From the NCBI GenBank assembly GCA_012271065.1, contig JAAXHE010000305.1, forward strand, positions 1-17,109: a DNA stretch of 17,109 nucleotides, written 5' to 3'. Shown in pieces: positions 1-7,100 of this stretch (its first letter is position 1; every line of letters starts with the position of its first letter). Below the pieces are notes generated by a model that saw nothing but the letters and a program-made list of their open reading frames with translations, did no database searches and was not told where the DNA came from. A program made the translations under genes and the position numbers. The DNA comes from Candidatus Latescibacterota bacterium. Its GTDB lineage: Bacteria > Latescibacterota > UBA2968 > GCA-2709665.

Positions 1-61
1 CAGTCTTAGAAGTCAATAGGTACTACCCTCTCTTCGATCGGTTCTGACGATCCTGATTCCG

Positions 62-640
62 GTGATACTCGTCGCCTCTCTTGTCGGTTTTATTCTCGAC
101 GGGTATTCGCGGGAACTGGACGGCCTTCTCGGCGCAGGGCCGGATGCCCTTGCAGTGTCCGGCCTCCCTTCCATTCTGCACAGGGTCGCCGACTCGCTTT
201 CCACCGCGGACCTTGCCCGGCTGCTTGCGGGACAATTCGCGCCTTCGGACGGCCCGGATGCCACAGGCGGGTTCAAGCGCACCTGCTATGCATTCCTGAT
301 AGCACGCAAATACGAAAAAGAAAGCCTGGTGGCTTTCTTTTTCGACCGGACGCCCTTCGACGTGACACGCAATACTTCGGTGCCTGGTTTTGCGCGCGCC
401 GCACGCGCCTATTTCGGTGTTTCTCCCGAGAAGCTGACGACGGGAGAAGCCATCCTGCTATTCCATCTCGCCCGCTTTCCCGATGCGCCGGCGCCGGTGA
501 CGGATCCGGAACGCGCCATCGAACTCCGGAACCGCCTGCTGCTGGAACTCATGGACGACAAACTGATCACAACTGCCCAATACCGCGCTGAATCCGCCCG
601 CCCCCTCATTCTGGCCGGCAGCCATCCGGCCGTGTGGTGA
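62..640 (+). CDS. Degenerate GT51-like (peptidoglycan glycosyltransferase) half-domain protein, membrane-anchored
   Basis: A 192-residue protein. Residues 1-12 (ILVASLVGFIL) form the end of a hydrophobic segment, so it is probably an N-terminal membrane anchor. The frame stays open and hydrophobic back to a TAG at 17-19 with only CTG codons available, so the GTG start at 62 is the best formal choice but has no clear Shine-Dalgarno and may be wrong. Residues about 70-183 follow the second half of family-51 glycosyltransferases (class A PBPs and MtgA): ARKYEKESLVAFFFDRTPF matches the ERRYSKDEILELYLNRIYFG region, then ARAARAYFGVSPEKLTTGEA, then DPERAIELRNRLLLELMDDKLIT. The first half, with the EDxxFxxHxG catalytic motif, is absent, and the second catalytic Glu (ILELYLN) is replaced (LVAFFFD). 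Catalysis is therefore unlikely. It could be a decayed gene or a non-catalytic derivative. The family match is by eye. Confidence 0.6.
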   Translation: MILVASLVGFILDGYSRELDGLLGAGPDALAVSGLPSILHRVADSLSTADLARLLAGQFAPSDGPDATGGFKRTCYAFLIARKYEKESLVAFFFDRTPFDVTRNTSVPGFARAARAYFGVSPEKLTTGEAILLFHLARFPDAPAPVTDPERAIELRNRLLLELMDDKLITTAQYRAESARPLILAGSHPAVW

Positions 641-696
641 CAGGCAGGGCCGCCCGTGCGACCGGCGCGCGTCCACGGCGTCACCCCACCGGACTA

Positions 697-822
697 TATA
701 ATACGGGCCTCTTTCCGAGTCTCCGCCTGCCGGGAGGGAGGAACAGGCTGAGTACGTGAACGAGGCCCGCGTCCTGAGTCACAATAAGATATATCGGATT
801 TCCAGATGCGAGTCAATACCCT
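697..822 (+). repeat. Structured intergenic element, copy 1
   Basis: This stretch matches 2429-2550 over about 125 bases. An outer 8-bp stem is formed by CGGGCCTC (704-711) and GAGGCCCG (762-769). An inner stem pairs GCCTG (725-729) with CAGGC (744-748). The 3' part holds the shared blocks GCGTCCTGA (769-777) and CGAGTCAATACCC (809-821). A TATAAT box (697-702) precedes the stem, and CCACGG (673-678) lies near the -35 distance in both copies. It could be a small structured RNA with its own promoter, or a MITE/REP-like repeat. Orientation is uncertain; the strand is given by the -10-like box. Confidence 0.65.
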
Positions 823-852
823 GACGGCGAATCGTCGTGTCAGACAGTTTGC

Positions 853-883
853 GTCACAGACTACACACACAAGCGTGTGTGGA
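853..883. repeat. CACACAC-AAGC-GTGTGTG palindrome, copy 1
   Basis: Perfect 7-bp arms CACACAC (864-870) and GTGTGTG (875-881) surround AAGC. GTCAC lies 11 bases before the left arm and GGA overlaps and follows the right arm. The same arrangement, with the same spacing, recurs at 3708-3738, so the repeat unit is about 31 bases. It could be a protein-binding operator or a small mobile palindrome; nothing here identifies the binder. Confidence 0.6.
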
Positions 884-1067
884 TCACCCTGGCGAGCGGG
901 ATTCCTGCATCCCAACCTGCAGACAGTCACGGGACGAGGTGGAAGGCGTACTCACGCAGCCCTCCGATCTGCCGCTGGAACTACGGTATCGGTTACTTGT
1001 GCCTTCCTCGTCTTCCGGCTATAGCCATGTTGCTTGACGAATGCCACAGGGACAGTCCGGCATTTTA
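884..1067. other. Gene-free stretch with no recognised content
   Basis: The short open frames here have no recognisable domains, no convincing ribosome binding sites and no support from neighbours. I see no tRNA or clear regulatory motif. The stretch links the palindrome to the A-tract region upstream of the WD40 gene. Confidence 0.4.
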
Positions 1068-1132
1068 ATGAAAAAAGCCCGGGATTCTTATGAAAAAAGA
1101 TCACAAATCTATCTGAACTTCGCGTATATAAT
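1068..1132 (+). promoter_or_regulatory. Possible promoter: paired ATGAAAAAAG repeats plus TATAAT
   Basis: ATGAAAAAAG occurs at 1068-1077 and again at 1090-1099, 22 bases apart, placing two A-tracts about two helical turns apart. A perfect TATAAT follows at 1127-1132. No good -35 hexamer lies at 16-18 bases spacing. A-tracts upstream of a -10 box resemble UP-element promoters, which would suit the rRNA-like sequence just downstream. The likely target is the WD40 gene starting at 1258. Confidence 0.4.
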
Positions 1133-1142
1133 TGCGACGCTG

Positions 1143-1162
1143 AGGGTTTGATCCTGGTTCAG
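1143..1162 (+). other. 16S rRNA 5'-end-like 20-mer
   Basis: The sequence AGGGTTTGATCCTGGTTCAG matches the universal 16S rRNA 5' region (AGAGTTTGATCCTGGCTCAG, the 27F site) at 18 of 20 positions. It begins 11 bases after a TATAAT box. The bases that follow do not continue as 16S, so this is not an rRNA gene. It may be a remnant of a recombined rrn operon or a fortuitous/mimicking leader sequence. Confidence 0.45.
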
Positions 1163-1257
1163 CACAAGACATGCTCCGTGGTCAGACGTCACAGTTCCCA
1201 CCGCGGATGATGCGCATTGAAGTTAGCTCCAAAGTCGCAACCGAGAAGGGATTCTGC

Positions 1258-1953
1258 ATGCAGATACCGGGTTTCAACAGGAAATCGTTGGTGTGGACTC
1301 TGGGTCTTATTGCGCTGATTTACGGTTTTCCGGCGTCCGGTACGCCTGACGAGGTGATGGAGGAGGACCACCGGACGTGGCGCCTGCCCGACGGTGCGAC
1401 CGCGCGGCTGGGAAGAGGAGCCATAGGGTTCGGGGACCGTGCGGTGGACATTTCTTCCGACGGGCACACGCTCGCGGTGGCCAGCAGCATCGGCGTCTGG
1501 CTGTACGATTGGTCCACTGCCCGCACTCTGGCGCTGTTGCCAAGTGACGTCCGAATCAGCTCCGTATCGTTTTCGCAGGATGGAGGTGCGCTCGCAACCG
1601 TGACAGAGGATGGCGAAGTATTGCTCTGGGATGTGGCGACGCGATCGGAAGCAGGTGCGCTCGAAGGGCATACGCGCTTGCGGTCATCTCCGGAGACGGA
1701 CAGGAAGGCGCGCCCGGCGGCGCCGCTCTCCTGCCGGGCGCCGGTCGTGTCAGGACGGTGGCTTTCTCTCGTCGGGGCAATCTCGCCGCGGGAATGTACG
1801 ATGGCCAGATCGAACTCTGGAACGTCGCATCAGGCGCGCGGGTCGCCACCCTCACGGGACATACGGATGCTGTCAGTTCGGTCGCGTTCTCGCCGGACGG
1901 GAGCACGTTGGCCTCCGGGTCTCAGGACGGCACGGTCCGAATATGGGACGTGA
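1258..1953 (+). CDS. 5' part of a frameshifted exported WD40 beta-propeller protein
   Basis: The ATG at 1258 is chosen over an in-frame upstream start because AGAAGGGA lies 6 bases before it and it opens a typical signal peptide (basic start, hydrophobic LVWTLGLIALIYGF, then ASG, residues 1-28). Two WD40 blades follow: residues about 58-94, ending WLYDW, and about 97-126, with SVSFSQDGGALATVTEDG and LLWDV. A third begins at LEGHT (135-139, ending at base 1674). After that this frame encodes Arg/Ser-rich non-propeller sequence to the stop, while the propeller resumes in another frame (1746-2297). The gene is therefore broken by a frameshift, or by an insertion of about 71 bases at 1675-1745. 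Together with the downstream part it would encode a secreted propeller with a dockerin-like tail. Confidence 0.7.
   Translation: MQIPGFNRKSLVWTLGLIALIYGFPASGTPDEVMEEDHRTWRLPDGATARLGRGAIGFGDRAVDISSDGHTLAVASSIGVWLYDWSTARTLALLPSDVRISSVSFSQDGGALATVTEDGEVLLWDVATRSEAGALEGHTRLRSSPETDRKARPAAPLSCRAPVVSGRWLSLVGAISPRECTMARSNSGTSHQARGSPPSRDIRMLSVRSRSRRTGARWPPGLRTARSEYGT
1675..1745. other. Frameshift junction with strong hairpin inside the WD40 gene
   Basis: Joining base 1674 (EGHT) directly to base 1746 (RVRTVAFSRRG) would restore a canonical WD40 blade. The 71 intervening bases shift the frame by +2. They contain a perfect 9-bp inverted repeat, GCGCCCGGC (1710-1718) and GCCGGGCGC (1733-1741), with a 14-base loop. 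Alternatively a single-base loss near 1675 leaves a readable LAVISGDGQEGAPGG segment, the remains of a blade. No clear target duplication is visible. Confidence 0.5.
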
Positions 1954-2297
1954 CCACAAGAACCGTGACCGCCACGCTCGAGGGGCACTCCGGCTGGGTT
2001 TATTCAGTGGCGTTTCTCGGGGACGGGAGCACGCTGGTATCCGGTTCGAGGGATGGCTCGATGCTGATATGGGACCTCTCGGAGGACGTACCGCCGCCCC
2101 CGGCGCCTCCCAAAACTCCCAGTGCGGACTTCAACGATGACGGCGCCATCAACTTCGCGGACTTTGTGTTGTTTGTGCGACAATTCGGATTGCGCGAAGG
2201 CGATGCGGGATACAACGCGAAGTTTGACCTGGATGAGAATGGCATTATCGGCTTTGGCGACTTTGTGAAGTTCGCAAACGCCTTCGGGGAGATTTGA
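1758..2297 (+). CDS. 3' part of the WD40 protein with C-terminal dockerin-like EF-hand pair
   Basis: This frame continues the propeller that starts at 1258. Blades end in IELWNV (18-23), VRIWDV (60-65) and MLIWDL (102-107), with canonical TGHTDAVSSVAFSPDG and EGHSGWVYSVAF motifs. A proline-rich linker (112-121) follows. Residues 124-176 carry two EF-hand-like calcium loops, DFNDDGAINFADF and DLDENGIIGFGDF, each followed by a short helix ending in FG, the layout of a type I dockerin-like domain. Such C-terminal pairs are common on secreted proteins of environmental bacteria without cellulosomes. The GTG at 1758 is only the formal start of the fragment: the frame is coding from at least 1746 and no ribosome binding site is evident. 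Only about five blades are visible in total, fewer than the usual seven. Confidence 0.72.
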   Translation: MAFSRRGNLAAGMYDGQIELWNVASGARVATLTGHTDAVSSVAFSPDGSTLASGSQDGTVRIWDVTTRTVTATLEGHSGWVYSVAFLGDGSTLVSGSRDGSMLIWDLSEDVPPPPAPPKTPSADFNDDGAINFADFVLFVRQFGLREGDAGYNAKFDLDENGIIGFGDFVKFANAFGEI

Positions 2298-2319
2298 GTC
2301 GCGGATATAAGGCGGGCCT

Positions 2320-2430
2320 GAAATATAGAACCTGCACATCTACCCGGAAACTGACGCCGTGGTGGGCATCGGCATTGCCGACGATGTTGATTTCCATCGG
2401 CGCGACCACGGTGAAATTGTACTGGTCATA
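2320..2430 (-). other. Possible coding remnant
   Basis: Read on the minus strand, 2322-2435 gives an uninterrupted, protein-like stretch (YDQYNFTVVAPMEINIVGNA, then DAHHGVSFRVDVQVLYFRP) with alternating hydrophobic residues like a beta-rich C-terminus. The plus strand also gives a plausible short peptide (YPETDAVVGIGIADDVDFHR). Neither has a start codon with a ribosome binding site. It may be the debris of a lost gene; I cannot identify the family. Confidence 0.25.
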
Positions 2431-2550
2431 TGATTCGGGCCTCTATCCGTAACTCGGGCTGCCGGGGGGACGGCAGACAGAGCGCACGACAGAGGCCCGC
2501 GTCCTGATTCATGAAACAGTATCCGATTTTTCACTTCGAGTCAATACCCG
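2429..2550 (+). repeat. Structured intergenic element, copy 2
   Basis: This is the partner of 697-822. The outer stem is one pair longer: CGGGCCTCT (2436-2444) with AGAGGCCCG (2491-2499). The inner stem is a perfect CTGCCG (2459-2464) / CGGCAG (2471-2476) with loop GGGGGA. The stem position is kept although its sequence differs from copy 1. GCGTCCTGA (2499-2507) and CGAGTCAATACCC (2537-2549) are shared. A TATGAT box (2429-2434) sits just before the outer stem, and CCACGG lies at 2406-2411, as in copy 1. Confidence 0.65.
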
Positions 2551-2616
2551 GCGATCAAAAAACGCGGAATCTTCCGGTTGCGGCCGGCAACGGATCGACG
2601 GGATCACAATTTGGAT

Positions 2617-3363
2617 CTATGGGATCAACTCCACGCGGACCACGTTTTTTACGTTTGCGCACCTGTCGTCGGTTTCGGGAATGAACAGTCGTATAGGTCC
2701 GCCGAGTCTGTCCGGTAGCGGATGGTCGCCGATGCGGTAAACGAAGATGCCGTTTTCGATTGCTGTAGCAAGGGCGACTCGTGCAGAGAACCCATCATCG
2801 GCCGAATGAAAAACGGCCTGGCCCGCGCCGGCGCTCACTCCCGTACACCTCAGAAGATCGGCGACGGAAACTGCCGATCCACGGCGTCCGGGAATGATGC
2901 GGCCTACGTCCTCGATCTGCCGGGGAACCCGCCGCAGGTCCGCGTACTTGAAGACCTTCCGCCCCGGGAGACATCCCTCGACAATCAGCAACGGCGCGCC
3001 GTCATCACTTTGGCGCCCCGATTCGGTCTGGTCGATGCAGTCCTGCGCGATTTCGACCAGCCTCGCGTCGAAACCGACCACCGGCGCGACGTGGATTTCC
3101 GTATTGGCATGGTCGTCGTGAAACCTCTCCACGCGCTGCCGGAGACGACGGAGAACCTGTTCGTCCTCACGAAACAGGAACGGCAGGACCGCGATCCGCT
3201 CCGCTTCGCGTTGAACGCACGCCGCCAGCGCGTCTTCGAGTGCCGGACGGCCTTCCAGAACGCCCGCCTCAACCGCGACGCCCCTGTGCAAAAGCGCGTC
3301 CACAACCTGTATCAGGCTGTTGTCATCCGCGCGCGGCGCGACCAGTATCGTGGCCTGGGTCAT
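2617..3363 (-). CDS. CbiX-like / molybdopterin-oxidoreductase-like fusion protein, active sites apparently lost
   Basis: A 248-residue protein with a strong ribosome binding site (GGAGGTGA, 3 bases before the ATG). Residues 4-112 follow the CbiX/sirohydrochlorin chelatase fold: ATILVAPRADD, then LEGRPALEDALAACV, ERIAVLPFLF and the EIHVAPVVGFDARLVEIAQD ending. The family's metal-binding HGSR motif is replaced by APRADD, and the second His after the VPLF-like strand is also missing. Residues about 134-246 resemble the molybdopterin-binding (sulfite-oxidase) domain: FKYADLRRVPR, AVSVADLLRCTGV, AVFHSADDGFSARVAL, DHPLPDRLGGPIRLFIP and a VKNVVRVELI ending. The Cys that coordinates Mo would fall near residues 153-158, where none is seen. 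Both halves may thus be non-catalytic binding modules. There is no signal peptide. It is transcribed divergently from the small membrane protein at 3460. Confidence 0.6.
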   Translation of the reverse strand: MTQATILVAPRADDNSLIQVVDALLHRGVAVEAGVLEGRPALEDALAACVQREAERIAVLPFLFREDEQVLRRLRQRVERFHDDHANTEIHVAPVVGFDARLVEIAQDCIDQTESGRQSDDGAPLLIVEGCLPGRKVFKYADLRRVPRQIEDVGRIIPGRRGSAVSVADLLRCTGVSAGAGQAVFHSADDGFSARVALATAIENGIFVYRIGDHPLPDRLGGPIRLFIPETDDRCANVKNVVRVELIP

Positions 3364-3459
3364 CGTTCACCTCCGTATGACGGCGCTCTTCGTAATTGAT
3401 GTTCCCGTGGACTCCGTATTGTCGCTCAATCTCCGCGCTTTGTCGGTTGCCGGTTTTTC

Positions 3460-3597
3460 ATGATGCCAATCTTCGACGACCTCCCAATCATCATTCGTAT
3501 TGTACTGCTGATCTCCTCGGCCCTGATTCTCGTTGTCGGCGCCGGTCTGTTCTGGCGAATGGTGAAAACCCTGATCGGAAAGAAAGACCGCCGCTGA
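3460..3597 (+). CDS. Small single-pass membrane protein, 45 residues
   Basis: ATG ATG opens a 45-residue frame: an acidic start (MMPIFDDLP), a hydrophobic segment of about 20 residues (IIIRIVLLISSALILVVGAG), then LFWRMVKTL and a basic tail IGKKDRR. The charge pattern fits one transmembrane helix with the C-terminus in the cytoplasm. No strong Shine-Dalgarno precedes it, which lowers confidence. No family is recognised. It is divergent to the CbiX-like gene, 96 bases away, so the two may share a control region. A longer minus-strand frame covers the same bases but is polar and domainless. Confidence 0.5.
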   Translation: MMPIFDDLPIIIRIVLLISSALILVVGAGLFWRMVKTLIGKKDRR

Positions 3598-3707
3598 CAC
3601 ACCTGCCGCGACGTCCTTCCCGATCTCAGCCGAAGTCATATAGAGCTGCGACAGGCTTCCTCGAACTCATTAGTCCGCATTCGGTTACGTCGTCACCACT
3701 CAAGTGA

Positions 3708-3738
3708 GTCACGATGAACACACACAAGTGTGTGTGGA
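3708..3738. repeat. CACACAC-AAGT-GTGTGTG palindrome, copy 2
   Basis: Arms CACACAC (3719-3725) and GTGTGTG (3730-3736) surround AAGT, with GTCAC 11 bases before the left arm and GGA after, exactly as at 853-883. The loop differs by one C/T transition. A second small inverted repeat, ACTCA-AG-TGAGT, lies immediately upstream at about 3698-3709. Confidence 0.6.
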
Positions 3739-3798
3739 CATGTCAATTCACTTATTTTTCGATAGTTCCTTACATTTCCACGTCGCGGCACTGGAAGT

Positions 3799-4077
3799 TT
3801 ACTCGGTTTTGTTCGAAGCCTGTTCCAGCTCGCTCCGGGCATAGTAGAGCGCCAGGACTTCGAGGGCGTTGATGAGGTATACGTCGCGCGCGTGGCTGTC
3901 CAGGGTCTCGGCCATCTGTTTCGCGAGCGCGGGGATTTCGGCTTCCATGTCGGCCTTCATTTCGTCCCAGCCGGACAGGCGACCGTGTTTTTCGCGGCAT
4001 GACTCCCGGGCGGCCTGGTAGATGGCCCTGGCTAGTCTGCGCGGGTCTCCGTCGAGGTGGATCTGGGGTTCGTTCAT
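3799..4077 (-). CDS. Small protein of unknown function, 92 residues
   Basis: I do not recognise the family. The protein is hydrophilic and mostly helical in character, with many Ala, Glu, Arg and Lys residues: MNEPQIHLDGDPRRLARAIY, a Cys at residue 27, then GWDEMKADMEAEIPALAKQM and LINALEVLALYYARSELEQA. There is no signal peptide or membrane segment. The ATG at 4075-4077 has no clear Shine-Dalgarno. It lies downstream of the heparinase-like gene on the same strand, separated by a hairpin, and may be transcribed alone. A shorter overlapping frame (3770-4000) is less protein-like. Confidence 0.5.
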   Translation of the reverse strand: MNEPQIHLDGDPRRLARAIYQAARESCREKHGRLSGWDEMKADMEAEIPALAKQMAETLDSHARDVYLINALEVLALYYARSELEQASNKTE

Positions 4078-4106
4078 TAGTATTTATGTGTTTACGCAGA
4101 ATGTAA

Positions 4107-4127
4107 GGGCAGGTTTCAAACCTGCCC
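4107..4127. terminator. Perfect stem-loop, possible bidirectional terminator
   Basis: GGGCAGGTTT and AAACCTGCCC are perfectly complementary around one base, realistically an 8-bp stem with a TTCAA loop. It lies 10 bases past the stop of the heparinase-like gene (minus strand). The T-rich tail (CTTCTGTTTTCT) is on the plus-strand side, so minus-strand termination is less certain. Confidence 0.45.
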
Positions 4128-4137
4128 CTTCTGTTTT

Positions 4138-7100
4138 CTATGTTCCGCCTGACCCGACCGGCTCGAAGAGGACCGTATCGCCGACGATGTAGTCCACGAC
4201 CTGAACCCAGGCCCCGGTCGCCAGATTCCGGAGCCGGTCGCCGTCGCCTCTGTTGGGGTCGACGTGGACCGTCGTGCGCACGGGGCCGGGCGGCCAGGAG
4301 CGCTCGTTACTCGCGTTGGAGATCACCGCCCAGTCGTCGTTTGCGCCGGTCTGTATCCGCGCGCCGTTGAGGTTGCCCGATTTCGCCAGGATATGATAGC
4401 CGAAGTCGATTCTGCCGCCTTCGGCCGCGACCACCTTCGCGCGACCGAGGATCGAGGTCACGTCCAGCGTCAGGCGAAGCATCGGGTCGCCGACGGGCTC
4501 AACTGCTTCGACGCGGTAGCTGTGGGCGCGTTCGTCGGGATTGACGGCAACGCGGTCCCCGGCGGCGACTCCCTCCAGGCCCTCCACGTCGATTGTGCAG
4601 GCGTCCCGGTCCAGAGCGACGATGCGGCCGGTCTGCCGCGCCCGATCGACTGAAACCGCGGCGCCTGAGTTGCGGAACGCGGAAGCGCCCACGGTCGATA
4701 TCCGCCCGTCGACCACGGCAGCGAGTGCGCCGTGCAACGTGACGCCGTCGTCAAAGCGCGTGGCGTCTCCGGGCCCCGCGTCGGGAGACCAGTAGAGAGC
4801 GATTTGTCTACCTTGCGCAGTGGTCAGCCTGACGCCCACGGCGGCGGGAGATTGCGCGGGAACGGCGACCGCTTCTGCAAGCGTCGGTTCGGCGATTCGG
4901 GGCTCGAATACAAGATCGACGCAGGTGGTGTCTTCCTGCGGCGTCCGCCGCCAGAGGACGGGATGATACAGGTAGTTGGACTCTTCTGGGGTCCCCATGG
5001 CCTGCGCCGCGCGGGCCGTGAAAAGGCGGGTTCCGGAGGAGACGTTGACCTGATGGAGATCCAGATGGACGGTGGGTTCTGCCTGCGAACGCCATCCGCC
5101 GCTAAAGGCGTCGGGCGCCTGGCCGGTCGAAACGTCGTCCATGTACGCCAGAGCAGTATGGTCCGGGTGAGGAAGGTCGTCCGTCTGCGCGCGTTCGACC
5201 CGGGGACCGGCGACGGTTCCGGTTTGCGGCTGAAGTCCCGCGTTGTCCGACTGAAATTCGCCTTCCAGCCCGCGGCACGTGCGCCAGTGTTCCGAGCCTC
5301 CCGTGATCCGTGAAAGGTCGACGAGTACGACGCCCTCGCCGTCGGTCTCAACAAGGGCGATGAGGCGGCGGAACGTAACCCCGAGCTTGCGCCAGCCTCG
5401 CGACTCCTCGTGCGTCCATCGATGCGCCTCGACGTCCAGTACTTGCAGTCCGTCCACAAACAGGCTGCGCACCAGGCGCCCCCGGCCGGCCGTTTGGGGT
5501 TCGCCCGCGGGCAGGTCGGACCAGACGGTGTTATGGGTTGCCCAGTGGGACTCCCACGGGGACATGCTGGCCCAGGACTGGGGGTATCCCAGGTCGGTCA
5601 GGAAGGGACGCTCGAACGCGAACAACTGCACGTCCAGAAGGTCCCGGTGGCGGTGGTGGAGGGTATCCCCGTACACGATCCCGGCCGCGGCGCGTTCGGG
5701 CGCTTCGGGCGTGCGGAGGACCGCGATGCCGACACCGTCGTGGACCGTGGGACCGAGGGCCCGGTGCCGCCTGTCCTCTGCAGCCGACCGGATTTCCCGC
5801 ACGAGCGGATCATTCGTAAATGCAACGGCACGTTCAAGAAGATTCGGATCCATCGGCGGGTGGAAGAGATCGCCGTCCAGACGGATGGCGCCCTCTCCCT
5901 TGAATCCCGCGGAACCCGGCGCGGATCCATCGCCGAACTGGAAATACGATTTGCCGCACATCGTGATTTCGTGCAGCGCGCGGGGCACGTGCGCTGCACG
6001 GCGATCCTCGAAGAGCGAGGGGAAATCAGACTCGGGGTAGGCCTCCGGCTGCCGGTCGCGCAGATGACGAAGGTGGTGCTCCAGGTCGAACAAGCCGTCG
6101 CTGTGAATGGCGTTATAACCTCCCGTAGCCTCCTGTGCCGTGCCGTCCGGGAAGAAGTCGTTGGTCGTGAAGACCCGCAGCGTGTCCGGCCCCTCGTCGT
6201 AGACCCAATCCATCACGTCACGCGCATCGGGTCGGTCCAGGCAGCGCAGCACGATGAGCGCGCCCTGGCTTTCCCTCGGAAGGTTGCTTGACGCGCCCCG
6301 GTCAAGTGTGACCTGGAGCAGCGCGGCCAGCATCTCTTCCGCCAGCTGACAGACGTCCTCCGGGGTCTGCACGGAGAGGCCCATGGACTGCGCCCGTTCG
6401 ACGAGTTCCCGGTCCTCCCGCATCAACGGCCAGGCCGTATCGTAGGCCAGCGCGAGGCTCTCGATCAGATACGGGGTGTCGATGCTGTAACGGATGCTGC
6501 CCTTGGCCCGTAACGCCTGCACAGGGTCGGGTTCGTCCGCCCAGTCCGGCTGGCCCCAGTCCCAGGGTTCTTCCACGCCTTTCGAAGGGCCGTAGCGGAA
6601 CTGGGGCACGGAGGCCACGTAGAGCTCTTCCTCCGCATAGCGCAGCAGGAGCAGCCCGAGTTGCCGCGCGCGCGCTTCGTCGAAACCGCCCGAACGGAGC
6701 GCGTTCGTCATCGCGTTGATTCCCGAATTATAGCTGCGGCACTGGTCCCGGTGATAGGTGGCGGCGAAGAGGAAGATGTGGCCTTCGGCGTCGAAAAAGC
6801 CGTATCCGTCATCCGGAAATTCGCCCGACGAATAGTCTTCGTTCGCCAGGTCGTTGCTCGGATAGACCGAACCGCAGTTGGGGCATTCGGACTTGAAATC
6901 ACACGGCAGATGTCTGCGCACCCAGGGATAGAAACCGCTGTATTTGAAGATCGCCGTACCGCAATTCGGACAACCCTGGTGGCAGTTGGCGAAGTGCGCT
7001 TTGGGCAGTTCCGCCCCGGGAAGCTGCGCCCAAAGGACCTCGTCGGATTGGGAGGACAACCACGCGACGGTTTCTTCGTCAAGTCGATCCGATACGGGTT

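Noticed and set aside
3..47. A short open frame ending in TGA (VLEVNRYYPLFDRF) that could be the tail of an upstream gene
   Set aside because: Only 14 codons are visible and they carry no family signal, so it cannot be called.
806..1068. Three overlapping plus-strand frames of 63-72 residues
   Set aside because: They overlap each other, have no ribosome binding sites or domains, and lie over the repeat and palindrome region.
1143..1257. A 16S rRNA gene
   Set aside because: Only the first 20 bases match; no later conserved 16S segments follow.
2722..3399. A 225-residue plus-strand frame
   Set aside because: It is antisense to the CbiX-like fusion, which has recognisable domains and a strong ribosome binding site.
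3367..3639. A 90-residue minus-strand frame
   Set aside because: It is polar and domainless, and antisense to the better-supported small membrane protein.
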